Of a stretch of 64,000 bases of DNA, positions 1 through 7,314 are shown piece by piece. Made by a program: the position numbers and the translations under genes. This DNA is from Microbacterium sp. C7(2022) (GTDB lineage Bacteria; Actinomycetota; Actinomycetes; Actinomycetales; Microbacteriaceae), in NCBI RefSeq assembly GCF_028823665.1, contig NZ_JAPEHV010000002.1:1-64000 (forward strand), read 5' to 3'. Within the stretch, counting starts at the first letter, position 1, and each line of letters starts with the position of its first letter. The notes beneath the pieces were generated by a model, which had not been told where the DNA came from, did not search any database, and was given only the letters and a program-made list of their open reading frames with translations.

Positions 1-42
1 GTCTACAACGCCGAGGACCCCCGCGGGAATTGACACCACGCT

Positions 43-1083
43 ATGGGACTCACCCTGAGGGCGCTGCATCGTGTGGGCGTGCTTGTCGAATCGACGAGCC
101 GTTGGGAGCTCGCGGAGCACCAGCATCCCGTCATCCCGCCCCTCCTGGAGTACAAGAAGCTCATGCGTCTGCAGTCGGCCAACGGTTGGGCGTGGCTGGA
201 CGAGTGGGTTTCGGATGGACGGTTTCGCCCGGTGTACGTCCCGAGCGGCGTGGTCACCGGCCGCTGGGCTTCCTCCGGCGGGGGAGCGCTGCAGATACCG
301 CGCGTGCTACGCGAGGCGGTTCGTGCGGATCCGGGATGGACACTCGTTGTCGCTGATGTAGCGCAACTCGAACCGCGCGTACTCGCGGGGATGTCGGCCG
401 ATACAGGACTTGCGGCCTCCGCACGCGGCCAAGACCTCTACGAGGGCATCGTGGCGCGCGGCGCACTGGCCTCGCGTGCCGACGCCAAGTTGGCGATGCT
501 CGGGGCAATGTATGGGGCCACGACCGGCGAGTCTGGGCGTTTGGTGCCGAAGCTGCGCCGCACCTACCCCCGTGCCATGCGCCTGGTGGATGACGCGGCA
601 CGTGCGGGGGAAGACGGCGGCATCGTCTCCACGTGGCTCGGGCGCAGTTGTCCTCCCGCGTCCGCTTCGTGGCAGCTCACCCAAACCGGGGCCAGCGAGG
701 AAGCGGCATCCGATCTCGAGATCACCAATGCGCGCCGTCAAGCGCGCGATCGGGGCCGCTTCACGCGCAATTTCGTGGTCCAGGGTACGGCGGCCGAGTG
801 GGCGCTGATCTGGCTGGCTGATTTGCGGGCGCGGCTTGCGGCGCTGCCTCCCGTTGCCGAGGTCCACGCGGCGCCGCGGTCGGGTCCGGTGTTCTCGCGC
901 GGAGCGCATCTGGCGTTCTTCTTGCACGACGAGGTCATCGTCCACTCGCCGCGAGAGCACGCAGATGCCGTGGTTGATGCGGTCCAACGCGCGGCCGAAA
1001 CTGCGGGGTCACTCATGTTCGGGGCGTTCCCGCTCGACTTTCCCCTTGACGTCAGTGTCGGTGCGTCGGCCACGAAGACCTGA
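43..1083 (+). CDS. Family A DNA polymerase, C-terminal polymerase part (bifunctional 3'-5' exonuclease/DNA polymerase type)
   Basis: The 346-residue reading frame matches the polymerase half of the actinobacterial bifunctional exonuclease/polymerase family. Visible are an LEYKK segment near residue 45, GVVTGRWASSGGGALQ near 70, the motif A variant DVAQLEPR near 105 (DYSQIELR in Pol I), an AMYG motif B-like segment near 155, and HDEV (motif C) near 293. The family normally has about 550 residues, so the exonuclease part should lie before the window. However, the same frame is closed by TGA at 31-33, just before ATG 43, and the codons before that stop (ending EDPRGN) still look like the family. 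The gene may therefore be truncated, carry a nonsense mutation or contain a sequence error. The role is assumed to be DNA repair synthesis. Confidence 0.8.
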   Translation: MGLTLRALHRVGVLVESTSRWELAEHQHPVIPPLLEYKKLMRLQSANGWAWLDEWVSDGRFRPVYVPSGVVTGRWASSGGGALQIPRVLREAVRADPGWTLVVADVAQLEPRVLAGMSADTGLAASARGQDLYEGIVARGALASRADAKLAMLGAMYGATTGESGRLVPKLRRTYPRAMRLVDDAARAGEDGGIVSTWLGRSCPPASASWQLTQTGASEEAASDLEITNARRQARDRGRFTRNFVVQGTAAEWALIWLADLRARLAALPPVAEVHAAPRSGPVFSRGAHLAFFLHDEVIVHSPREHADAVVDAVQRAAETAGSLMFGAFPLDFPLDVSVGASATKT

Positions 1084-1118
1084 CTGGGGAGCGCTGGGTG
1101 CTGCCGGTAGACTGTGGG

Positions 1119-1488
1119 CGAATGGGTCGGCTGGATGGCCGCGTCGCGACGGCTCGCCGTACGCGCCGAGGAACGTCCGGGCTCCGCAGGGCAGGGCGGT
1201 GGGTAACACCCACCCGGAGCAATCCGCGAGACAGTGCCACAGAGAGCAGACCGCCGGGCTCGCCCGGTAAGGGTGAAAGGGTGGTGTAAGAGACCACCGG
1301 GGTCATGGTGACGTGGCCCGCACGGTAAACCTCGCCCGGAGCAAGGCCAGACAGGGGATGTTGACGCGGCTCGCCGAGTCCCCGGGTAGGCCGCTGGAGC
1401 GGCATGGCAACGTGTCGCCGAGATAGATGGTCATCGAAGGGGCATCGCCCCGGAACAGAACCCGGCGTACAGGCCGGCCCATTCACTT
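1119..1488 (+). ncRNA. rnpB: RNase P RNA, bacterial type A
   Basis: The catalytic RNA that matures tRNA 5' ends. The universally conserved 5' segment GAGGAACGTCCGGGCTC starts at 1168. Further conserved blocks follow: AGAGAGCAGACCGCC near 1243, GGTAAGGGTGAAAGGGTGG near 1267, and the 3' block CAGAACCCGGCGTACAGGCC near 1455. P1 can form between GAATGGGT (1120-1127) and GCCCATTC (1477-1484), which sets the ends to within a few bases. The last 28 bases are the left attachment repeat of the element that follows, so the mature 3' end is restored by the integrated DNA. Confidence 0.93.
1461..1488 (+). repeat. attL of element 1 (28-bp direct repeat, 3' end of rnpB)
   Basis: Identical over 28 bases to 10960-10987. 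It runs from CCCGGCGTACAGG to CATTCACTT and is the 3' end of RNase P RNA. After one mismatch a further TCCGC is shared. The integrase gene ends 13 bases away, the usual placement for a tyrosine-integrase att site. Confidence 0.9.
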
Positions 1489-1500
1489 ATCCGCTTTTGA

Positions 1501-2646
1501 TCAGGTGTTTCCTGATGCCTTGTGTCGGGTAGTCCGCAGGGAGTCCGCAGAATCTGCGAGTAGCACCGAGTCGACCGCGTCGCGTGTTCGATCGTCGGAG
1601 TCCGGCCACAGGTGGCTATAGGTGTCGAGAGTCTCCGTTGCGGACGCGTGACCGAGTCGTGCTTGCACGGTCTTCACGGACTCGCCGAACCGGATCAGCA
1701 GACTCGCGTAGTAGTGCCTGAGCGCGTGCAGACCCGTGCCTGTCGCCTCAGTCAGCCCCGCCGCCTCGCGCGCCTCAGCGAACAGGTGCCAGAACCTCGG
1801 GCGCGTGATCGGCTGGCCACGGTACGTGAAGAGCAGACCGTCGTCGGCGATCTCGTGCGCGGCGATGTGCTCATTCAGCGCCGCGACGACGACACGGGGG
1901 AGTGGTACGACCCGGTCTGAGGCTTCGGTCTTGAGTGGCCCGAACTCGGCAGTGCCTTTCGCGCGTGTCACGAGTTGTCGATCGACCGTTACGGCAGGGT
2001 TCCGGCCGAGTAGTCGCACTCGATCACGCGTGACGCCCAACGCTTCACCTGGTCGCAGTCCAGTGCCCGCGACGAGCACGATTAGAGCGCGCAGCTCATC
2101 GGGCACAGTGTCGCGCAGGGTCGCTACCTGCTCGAGCGTGAGGGGCGTCGCCCGCGTCTTGCCGGCTTTGGGCAGCCGCACGTCGATGCACGGGGACTCT
2201 GAGAGCCGCTTGTCGCGCACAGCGGCCTTGAATATCGTCGATACGACCTTGTACGTCAGTTCGACCGTTGAGGGCGCGAGAGCGGCCCTCCCGTCGCCCT
2301 CCGTGCTCATGCGCTTCACGAGGCCTTGAATCGTCGACGGCCGGATCGACGCGAGCGGCATGCTCCCGATCACCGGATACACATGCCGCCGAAGCCGGCT
2401 CTCGTAGCTGTCCGCGGTCTGCTTCCGATGGACCTGAGACGCGCGCCAACCCTCGGCGTACTCGCGGAATGTCACGCGCCCCGCGCGCGGGTCGACGTAC
2501 TGGCCGGTGACGACGGATGCTGAGACTTCCTCGAGCCATCTTTGCGCGTCGCGCTTGAGCTTGAAATGGCGGGCGTGCTCTCGGCCCGTGGCGTCTCGAT
2601 AGCGCGCACGCCAGACGCCATCATCCCTTTGCTTGATGCTTGGCAT
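1501..2646 (-). CDS. int: Tyrosine site-specific integrase
   Basis: 381 residues, taking the start at MPSIKQRDDG; an upstream in-frame start would run into the repressor gene. An N-terminal arm-binding segment (about residues 1-60) and a core-binding SAM-like domain precede a catalytic domain with Arg in TGLRPGEALG, the HxxR box HALRHYY, LGHAS, and the nucleophile Tyr in ETLDTYSHL near the C terminus, so it looks intact. It joins the element to the rnpB 3' end through the 28-bp repeats at 1461 and 10960. Its 3' end overlaps the left arm-type sites and lies next to attL. It starts 7 bases after the repressor stop, so the two are probably co-transcribed. Confidence 0.95.
   Translation of the reverse strand: MPSIKQRDDGVWRARYRDATGREHARHFKLKRDAQRWLEEVSASVVTGQYVDPRAGRVTFREYAEGWRASQVHRKQTADSYESRLRRHVYPVIGSMPLASIRPSTIQGLVKRMSTEGDGRAALAPSTVELTYKVVSTIFKAAVRDKRLSESPCIDVRLPKAGKTRATPLTLEQVATLRDTVPDELRALIVLVAGTGLRPGEALGVTRDRVRLLGRNPAVTVDRQLVTRAKGTAEFGPLKTEASDRVVPLPRVVVAALNEHIAAHEIADDGLLFTYRGQPITRPRFWHLFAEAREAAGLTEATGTGLHALRHYYASLLIRFGESVKTVQARLGHASATETLDTYSHLWPDSDDRTRDAVDSVLLADSADSLRTTRHKASGNT
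1531..1555. promoter_or_regulatory. Left pair of probable integrase arm-type sites
   Basis: AGTCCGCA occurs at 1531 and again at 1542, 11 bp apart (one helical turn), inside the 3' end of the integrase gene. The same pair with the same 11-bp step occurs near attR (10822 and 10833), and the second member of each pair extends to AGTCCGCAGAATCT. Integrase N-terminal-domain binding is inferred. Confidence 0.6.
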
Positions 2647-2653
2647 GTCCGCG

Positions 2654-3277
2654 CTACGTGTTGGCGTTGACGCGTAGGCCGCGAGCCTCAAGCGTGCTCG
2701 TCGTCGGGTCATCATGCGGCGCTTTGCCGCCGAGCTCAACGAATGCCGTGAGTATCGACTTATAGGAGCGGGACACCCGCCGGTGTTGTTCTACGGCATC
2801 TCTCGCAGGATCGGGCGGCGCGAGCGCTCCCGAGATCATCGAGTGCGCGGCGTGCGCTCCGCCAGCGATGTCGCAGATTTGGTCAACCAGGAACCGAATT
2901 TCCTCGCGGAGGGCAATCAGGTTGTCTGTTTGCGCTATCAGTGTCGTCACGTCATTTCCGACGTCGCTCTCGCGTGGCATCGATGATTCGCCGATGTATG
3001 CGCTCCGAACGCCGTAGTTCGTAGTCGTCCACCCGTCGAAGTCTGTCGGATCAAACGGCCGGTCGATCGGCAGCACCAGGGCGAGCGGGGCGACGCCGAG
3101 CGCATTCGCAATGGATTCGATTTCACGCCAGGAAGCATCCTCGCGGCGTCCGGTCTCGATGTTCGTGATTACCGAGCGGGTGAGATTCGCTCGCTCTGCC
3201 AACTTCTCCGCGCTCAAGCCGCCGCGTTTGCGGTACTTGGCGATTCGCTCACCGATCGTTTCTTGAGCATGTGTCAT
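2654..3277 (-). CDS. XRE-family immunity repressor
   Basis: 207 residues. Residues 8-60 form a Cro/CI-type helix-turn-helix (LSAEKLAERANLTRSVITNIETGRR). The rest is unlike known oligomerisation or protease domains, and no Ser/Lys auto-cleavage motif is evident. It is transcribed away from the excisionase/replication genes. Its start codon lies inside one of two matching TGTGTC-N5-GACRCA dyads in the divergent promoter region (3270-3344), which suggests autoregulation and control of the rightward genes. Role inferred from position and fold. Confidence 0.8.
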   Translation of the reverse strand: MTHAQETIGERIAKYRKRGGLSAEKLAERANLTRSVITNIETGRREDASWREIESIANALGVAPLALVLPIDRPFDPTDFDGWTTTNYGVRSAYIGESSMPRESDVGNDVTTLIAQTDNLIALREEIRFLVDQICDIAGGAHAAHSMISGALAPPDPARDAVEQHRRVSRSYKSILTAFVELGGKAPHDDPTTSTLEARGLRVNANT

Positions 3278-3344
3278 GGAGACACAATAACAATCAATGT
3301 TGCGCCATGACTACCCGCCGTGTACCTTGTGTCTAGAAGACGCA
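3270..3344. promoter_or_regulatory. Divergent control region with two repressor-type operators
   Basis: TGTGTC-N5-GACACA at 3270-3286 covers the repressor start codon. TGTGTC-N5-GACGCA at 3328-3344 is the same dyad with one mismatch, centred 58 bp further on. Identical arms, identical 5-bp spacer and placement between divergent repressor and excisionase genes make these the likely operators. Confidence 0.65.
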
Positions 3345-3389
3345 AAAAGTCGCGATCTGAGCGACTGGAACACACTGAGAGGAACTTCA

Positions 3390-3560
3390 ATGTCCACGCC
3401 CCGCTTTTATTTCATTCCGGAGGTCGCGTCTGAGCTCCGCCGCTCTGAGGCAGCCGTCCGCTGGCTCATCCATACCGGCGCGCTGTCGTCGACCAAACTC
3501 GGGGGCCGTCGCGTAGTGACCGCCGCGCAGCTCGACGAGTTCTTCGCGAGCGCGGCCTGA
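3390..3560 (+). CDS. Excisionase-like MerR/HTH_17 DNA-binding protein
   Basis: 56 residues. A short winged-helix of the helix_turn_helix_17 type: FIPEVASELRRSEAAVRWLIHTGAL, followed by the wing GGRRVVTAAQLDEFF. Start chosen at ATG 3390 behind GAGAGGA; a longer frame to 3297 would run through the operator region. As first rightward gene after the repressor it is the likely recombination directionality factor, although such small HTH proteins also act as early regulators. Confidence 0.75.
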   Translation: MSTPRFYFIPEVASELRRSEAAVRWLIHTGALSSTKLGGRRVVTAAQLDEFFASAA

Positions 3561-3647
3561 TGCGTGGCCACCGCGTCGCCATAACCCACAACGAAGAGAG
3601 CAGCCCCGCTGCAACGGGACTGCTCGACGACACGAATGGAGAATCCA

Positions 3648-3851
3648 ATGTCTAAATCAACGATAGCGCGAAACAAGGACAGTGCGCTTGCTGCACTTTC
3701 GCGCGTCTCAGACCAGGTCCACCCCGGCGACCGCGCTCGAGCCGACGAACTGTTCACTGAGCTTTTCGCCGTGGTTGCGAAGTCGACGCGAGCGCGTGAG
3801 TTGCGGCGACCCGCCGACGCGACCGTGCACCTCGCCGATCTCGACGGCTGA
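3648..3851 (+). CDS. Small hypothetical protein of element 1
   Basis: 67 residues, charged and mostly alpha-helical, no recognised family. ATG 3648 is preferred over ATG 3636 because GGAG lies at a suitable distance before it. It sits between the excisionase-like and initiator-like genes in the early rightward operon. Confidence 0.55.
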   Translation: MSKSTIARNKDSALAALSRVSDQVHPGDRARADELFTELFAVVAKSTRARELRRPADATVHLADLDG

Positions 3852-3878
3852 TCAGTGGGACACGGTGAGGTCAAGCGC

Positions 3879-4535
3879 ATGAAGGCGCTACTGCTCGACG
3901 CCGCCGTGACCAGCCTTGAGCGCGCCGTGTTGCTGGACATGGCCGCGGCCGTCAAAGACGGATCGACGGTCTATTCGTGGGGCCACGATCGGCTTGCTGA
4001 GGCGATCGGTAAGCGTCCCGGCTCACAAGCCGCGAAGTCTGCGCTGAGCGTCCGCATCATCCCCTCGCTCATCACAAAGGGGATGATACGAAAGCAGTCG
4101 GCGGCGCACCGTAGCCACCGGGCAGAGTACGACCTGTCGATCCTCTCGCGCCCTGTGGATAACTCGACAATGGGTACCGGTGCCCAATCTGGAATGGGTA
4201 CCGGTTTCGAGTCGGAATGGGTACCGGTTTCGGGTGGAATGGGTATCGCCCAGACCGGTACCCCTCCACCAGACACCACCAAGGCAGCGCCACGCGCCCG
4301 CGCGAGCGCGAGCACCACCCTCGCCCGCACCTGTCCCGTTCATCCGAACTGGGATCACGACGACCCGTGCCGACGATGCGGCAACGACCGCCGTGCGTTC
4401 GAGGCGCACGCAATCGAACGGCGACCAGCGACGATGAGCGAGCCGACGACACCCTGCACGGATGGGCACGCATTCGTCGCGACATCGGGCTACTGCGGCC
4501 GGTGTGGTGTCCGCGACGATCGGGCGGCGGCGTGA
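3879..4535 (+). CDS. Winged-helix replication-initiator-like protein with zinc-ribbon tail
   Basis: 218 residues from ATG 3879 (GGTGAGG upstream); GTG 3855 is an alternative. The N-terminal 85 residues look like the winged-helix domain of phage HTH/initiator proteins (YSWGHDRLAEAIGKRPGSQAA). Residues about 97-130 are low-complexity and are encoded by iterated DNA repeats at 4169-4264. The tail has two possible zinc-binding clusters, CPVH...CRRCG and CTDGH...CGRCG. An initiator whose gene contains its own iterons would match lambda O. That role is inferred from repeats and position; a transcriptional regulator is the alternative. Confidence 0.55.
   Translation: MKALLLDAAVTSLERAVLLDMAAAVKDGSTVYSWGHDRLAEAIGKRPGSQAAKSALSVRIIPSLITKGMIRKQSAAHRSHRAEYDLSILSRPVDNSTMGTGAQSGMGTGFESEWVPVSGGMGIAQTGTPPPDTTKAAPRARASASTTLARTCPVHPNWDHDDPCRRCGNDRRAFEAHAIERRPATMSEPTTPCTDGHAFVATSGYCGRCGVRDDRAAA
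4169..4264. repeat. Iteron-like repeats inside the initiator gene (candidate origin of element 1)
   Basis: AATGGGTACCGGT occurs at 4169, 4193 and 4216, a partial copy (AATGGGTATCG) at 4238, and an inverted copy (ACCGGTACCCC) at 4254-4264. Steps are 24, 23 and 22 bp, close to two helical turns. Because the steps are not all multiples of three, copies are read as MGTG in one frame and WVPV in another, so the repeat is conserved as DNA rather than protein. Confidence 0.65.
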
Positions 4536-4696
4536 GCGCGCCCAAACCCGCGAACTTCGATGCCATGTCTCGTGCATGGAACGACCCGACAGCGTATGCC
4601 GCCGAGTTGGCGCGGTACTACGCGCAGCTCACAGACACCGGTCACGCGCCGCATCCCCGCGACCTGACCGTACCCACAAAGGAAGGAACACTCTGA
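4532..4696 (+). CDS. Small hypothetical protein of element 1
   Basis: 54 residues, GTG start overlapping the previous stop (GTGA). Rich in Ala, Tyr and Pro; contains AWNDPTAYAAELARYY. No family recognised. Ends immediately before the next ATG. Confidence 0.55.
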   Translation: MSAPKPANFDAMSRAWNDPTAYAAELARYYAQLTDTGHAPHPRDLTVPTKEGTL

Positions 4697-5026
4697 ATGC
4701 CCCCTGACAGCAAGACCGAAAGCCACGACAGCGATCGCGCTGAGAGCGCGGGGCGCGTACTCGCCGCGTGCCTCGTGCTCGCCGCTGGCGACGTAGAGCG
4801 ACAAGCCGATCTCATCCTCGCCACATGGAGCCGCGACATGACCGATAGCGAATCCGCGAGCGCGGTGAACACGGCGCTACTCAACCTCGCGTGCGGCTAC
4901 GTGTCGAAGCTGCTCGAATTCGCTGACGACGACGTCGCCGAGGCGATGCGCGAGCAAGCTACGCACGTCGTCAGCTTCCAAACCCTGACCGACCAGATCA
5001 GCGACTATTTGAAGGACCAGTCATGA
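4697..5026 (+). CDS. Hypothetical helical protein of element 1
   Basis: 109 residues, predicted mainly helical and acidic, no recognised family or membrane segment. GGAAGGA precedes the ATG. It directly abuts the preceding gene and overlaps the scaffold-like gene by 4 bases, so it belongs to the same transcript. A small terminase-like or head-accessory role would fit the position before scaffold and capsid, but nothing in the sequence proves it. Confidence 0.6.
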   Translation: MPPDSKTESHDSDRAESAGRVLAACLVLAAGDVERQADLILATWSRDMTDSESASAVNTALLNLACGYVSKLLEFADDDVAEAMREQATHVVSFQTLTDQISDYLKDQS

Positions 5027-5532
5027 GCACCGAAGCCCCCGAAGCCCCCGAAGCGCCGGCACCAACGCCCACGCCACCGAAGGCAGCCGAAGACCCCCGC
5101 AGCACCGGCAACGCGGAAGCCGCGAAATGGCGCACCAAGCTCCGCGATAAGGAAGCCGAGATCGACGCGGTGCGCACCGAGCACGACGCAACAGTCGCTG
5201 GACTCCGCGACAACATCACCTCACTACAACGGCAGGTCGTCACCAAGATGATCGAAACCGACAACAACCTGCCGTACATGCACAATCCGGCCGACCTGTG
5301 GGAGATCGGGGACGTCGATGTCTCGACGCTCACCGACGACGCGGGGGCGATCGACCCGGAGCGCGTCACACAAGCCATCGAGGGTTTGGCAGAATCGCGT
5401 CCCTACCTGGTGGCAGAGCGCCCACAACCCGATTACCTCGCTCAGGTGATCGGCAGGATGACATACGCGTCGCGCGGCTCGGGGACTGGCCAGCAAGCGG
5501 CGGCGAAAAAGCTGCTGAGTTTCGACACGTAG
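5023..5532 (+). CDS. Scaffolding-like protein
   Basis: 169 residues: a Pro/Ala/Glu-rich leader (residues 1-27), a charged coiled-coil segment (about 30-75, KWRTKLRDKEAEIDAVRTEH), then a DLWEIGDVDVSTLTDDAG segment typical of actinophage head scaffolding proteins. It lies directly upstream of the capsid gene, the standard place for scaffold. It is expected to direct procapsid assembly and then leave. No protease is encoded in the element. Confidence 0.7.
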   Translation: MSTEAPEAPEAPAPTPTPPKAAEDPRSTGNAEAAKWRTKLRDKEAEIDAVRTEHDATVAGLRDNITSLQRQVVTKMIETDNNLPYMHNPADLWEIGDVDVSTLTDDAGAIDPERVTQAIEGLAESRPYLVAERPQPDYLAQVIGRMTYASRGSGTGQQAAAKKLLSFDT

Positions 5533-5547
5533 TCGCACGTAGCTACG

Positions 5548-5586
5548 ACTGTCGCCACCTTGTGATAACGTCAAGGTGGCGACAGT
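5548..5586 (+). terminator. Strong hairpin between scaffold and capsid genes
   Basis: Perfect 15-bp inverted repeat: arm ACTGTCGCCACCTTG at 5548-5562, loop of 9, complementary arm at 5572-5586, followed by GTTTCG without a clear T-run. It could partly terminate transcription, stabilise an mRNA end, or set the scaffold-to-capsid ratio. Confidence 0.65.
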
Positions 5587-5702
5587 GTTTCGAGCTAGTG
5601 CTCACACTTTCGACCACCACTCCCCAGAGGGGAAGTCGGGGACCGCAGGACGGCCCGACCAGTACACACCGCAGGTCTGCGAAGTACAGGAACCCCTCTG
5701 TC

Positions 5703-6545
5703 ATGTCGACACTCAACATCCTCCGTGGTGAGGAATCCGGCCCGCTCCTTATCGAGCCGCTCTCCAACGCATCCGTAGCGATGCGCGTCTCTCAGGTCAT
5801 CGCCACCGACCAAGAGCGCTACCGCATCCCGAAGATCGTCTCTGACCCCACCACCGCGTGGATTGGTGAGAGCGAAGACATCCCCGAATCCGATCTCGCC
5901 GCCGAGAACGTCAGCACGACCCCCGCAAAGGTCGCGGGAATCGTCTTCATCCCCAACGAGCTCGCCGAAGACACCACACCGGCCGCAGCCGAGATCATCG
6001 GAAGACGACTCGTACAGGGCGTCGTCCCGAAGGTCGACGCCGCATTCTTCGGCATCGCCCCCGACGAGGAAGACCCCGACTACGAAGCGCACCGACCCGC
6101 GGGCCTCGAGTCGATCAACGTCGCAAGCCTCAGCCACGTCGACGCGGCCCCCACAAGCATCGACCCGTTCATCGACGGACTCGCCGCCGCCGAAGCGGAA
6201 GGCGCGGAACTGACGTCATGGGTCATGCACCCCGACACGGCGAAGACACTCGCCAAGCTCAAGGCCGGCACCGGAAGCAACGTTCCCCTTCTCGGGACCG
6301 TCGAGGCCGGAACACGGCGCGTGATCCAGGGCGTGCCCATCTCGACGTCACCCCACGTCACCCCGGGAACGGTCTGGGGCATCCCCGAAGACCGCTCGAT
6401 CATCGTCGTCCGTAAGGACGTCGAACTCATGGCATCCCAGCACTGGGGATTCAAGAAAGACCAACTCGCTGTCCGCGTCGTCGCGCGCATCGGGTTCCTG
6501 TTCCCCGCAGCTCGCTCCCTCGTGAAAATCTCACAGGCAGCCTGA
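5703..6545 (+). CDS. HK97-type major capsid protein
   Basis: 280 residues from ATG 5703 (AGGAACCC upstream); the frame is open further back but that overlaps the scaffold gene and hairpin. Features of the Phage_capsid family are visible: IPKIVSDPTTAWIGE in the N-arm/E-loop area, WVMHPDTAKTLAKLK in the P-domain, the segment GVPISTSPHV, and a closing beta-rich AVRVVARIGF. There is no N-terminal delta domain, which fits the separate scaffold gene. It is the only capsid gene in the element; portal, protease and terminase are absent. Confidence 0.88.
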   Translation: MSTLNILRGEESGPLLIEPLSNASVAMRVSQVIATDQERYRIPKIVSDPTTAWIGESEDIPESDLAAENVSTTPAKVAGIVFIPNELAEDTTPAAAEIIGRRLVQGVVPKVDAAFFGIAPDEEDPDYEAHRPAGLESINVASLSHVDAAPTSIDPFIDGLAAAEAEGAELTSWVMHPDTAKTLAKLKAGTGSNVPLLGTVEAGTRRVIQGVPISTSPHVTPGTVWGIPEDRSIIVVRKDVELMASQHWGFKKDQLAVRVVARIGFLFPAARSLVKISQAA

Positions 6546-6855
6546 TCGTCGTGGGTACTCCGGGTATCGCGCGAGAACGCGCCGGCGGTCTGCCTTCCCC
6601 GTCGTCAGGAAAACCCCCCGGACTCCCACGCACGCGCGCTCTGACAGCGCGCACCGTGAGCGGGGCGCACGCCGCGCCCGACGTCGCCCCGCTCACCCTC
6701 AACCACCGGGCCTCCACCCCCCGCCCCACCCCACCCGGAAGGCCGCAAGCGTTCTGCCTCTCGCTGTGCGCGCGGGTTCAGGGGGTGTCGCGACAGGCAA
6801 CCGGACGCACCGCCCCGCGGAATGCCGCGGTATCGCGACGCGTGAGCAGTGCCCG
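6546..6855. other. 310-bp non-coding gap with two hairpins
   Basis: No convincing gene. A 7-bp hairpin (GCGCGCT/AGCGCGC) spans 6634-6652 and a 12-bp hairpin (GTGAGCGGGGCG and complement) spans 6656-6696, followed by a C-rich tract to about 6740. This follows the capsid gene, so a terminator is likely. A packaging or replication site is possible but unproven. Confidence 0.6.
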
Positions 6856-6884
6856 ATGGATGCGAGCAGTGCTGTGAGCAGTGC
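6842..6884 (+). repeat. Three short direct repeats at the start of the post-capsid gene
   Basis: GTGAGCAGTGC at 6842 and 6874 and GCGAGCAGTGC at 6862. They straddle the ATG at 6856, so they could be a regulator site for the second (late) gene group. They are too few to call iterons. Confidence 0.5.
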
Positions 6885-7314
6885 AAGCATCGACGATGCC
6901 GTCACCGACTTTCTCGCTGGTCGTGGCGGTTCGGCGACAGCTGGCGCGGTGGTCGCGCACCTGGCCGACCTCGGTTTCGCGGCGTCGACTGTTCGCCGGG
7001 CTGCCGATCGCGTCGTGGTGAAGTCACGGCAGGGGAACACGTTCATCTGGTCGCTCCCTGCCGTGCCGACCATCCCAGACCCAGACTCCGACGCCACAGA
7101 CAGCGACCGAGTCGCCCTCGAGGCCCGCGCGTTCGCTCTCGGCATCGATCTGAACGACTACAACTTCCCCGTCCTCACAGACGAAGAGCTACAAGCCCTC
7201 GTCGAAGACGAAACGGAGGCACAAGCATGCCCGACCCCCTCTTCGCGGGTGAACCGCTCGCCGAAACCCTCAGACGCCGCACAGAAGCGGCCATCAACCT
7301 CGCGGCACTACTGA
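6856..7314 (+). CDS. Hypothetical protein with winged-helix-like N-terminal half
   Basis: 152 residues from ATG 6856. Residues 10-70 (AGAVVAHLADLGFAASTVRRAAD...) look like a small winged helix; the remainder is acidic (VLTDEELQALVEDETEAQA). It overlaps the next gene by 88 bases, much more than elsewhere in the element. The last 29 residues are basic and atypical, so the true end may differ or a frameshift may exist near 7227. Function unknown; position between capsid and tape measure would fit a connector or regulator. Confidence 0.5.
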   Translation: MDASSAVSSASIDDAVTDFLAGRGGSATAGAVVAHLADLGFAASTVRRAADRVVVKSRQGNTFIWSLPAVPTIPDPDSDATDSDRVALEARAFALGIDLNDYNFPVLTDEELQALVEDETEAQACPTPSSRVNRSPKPSDAAQKRPSTSRHY

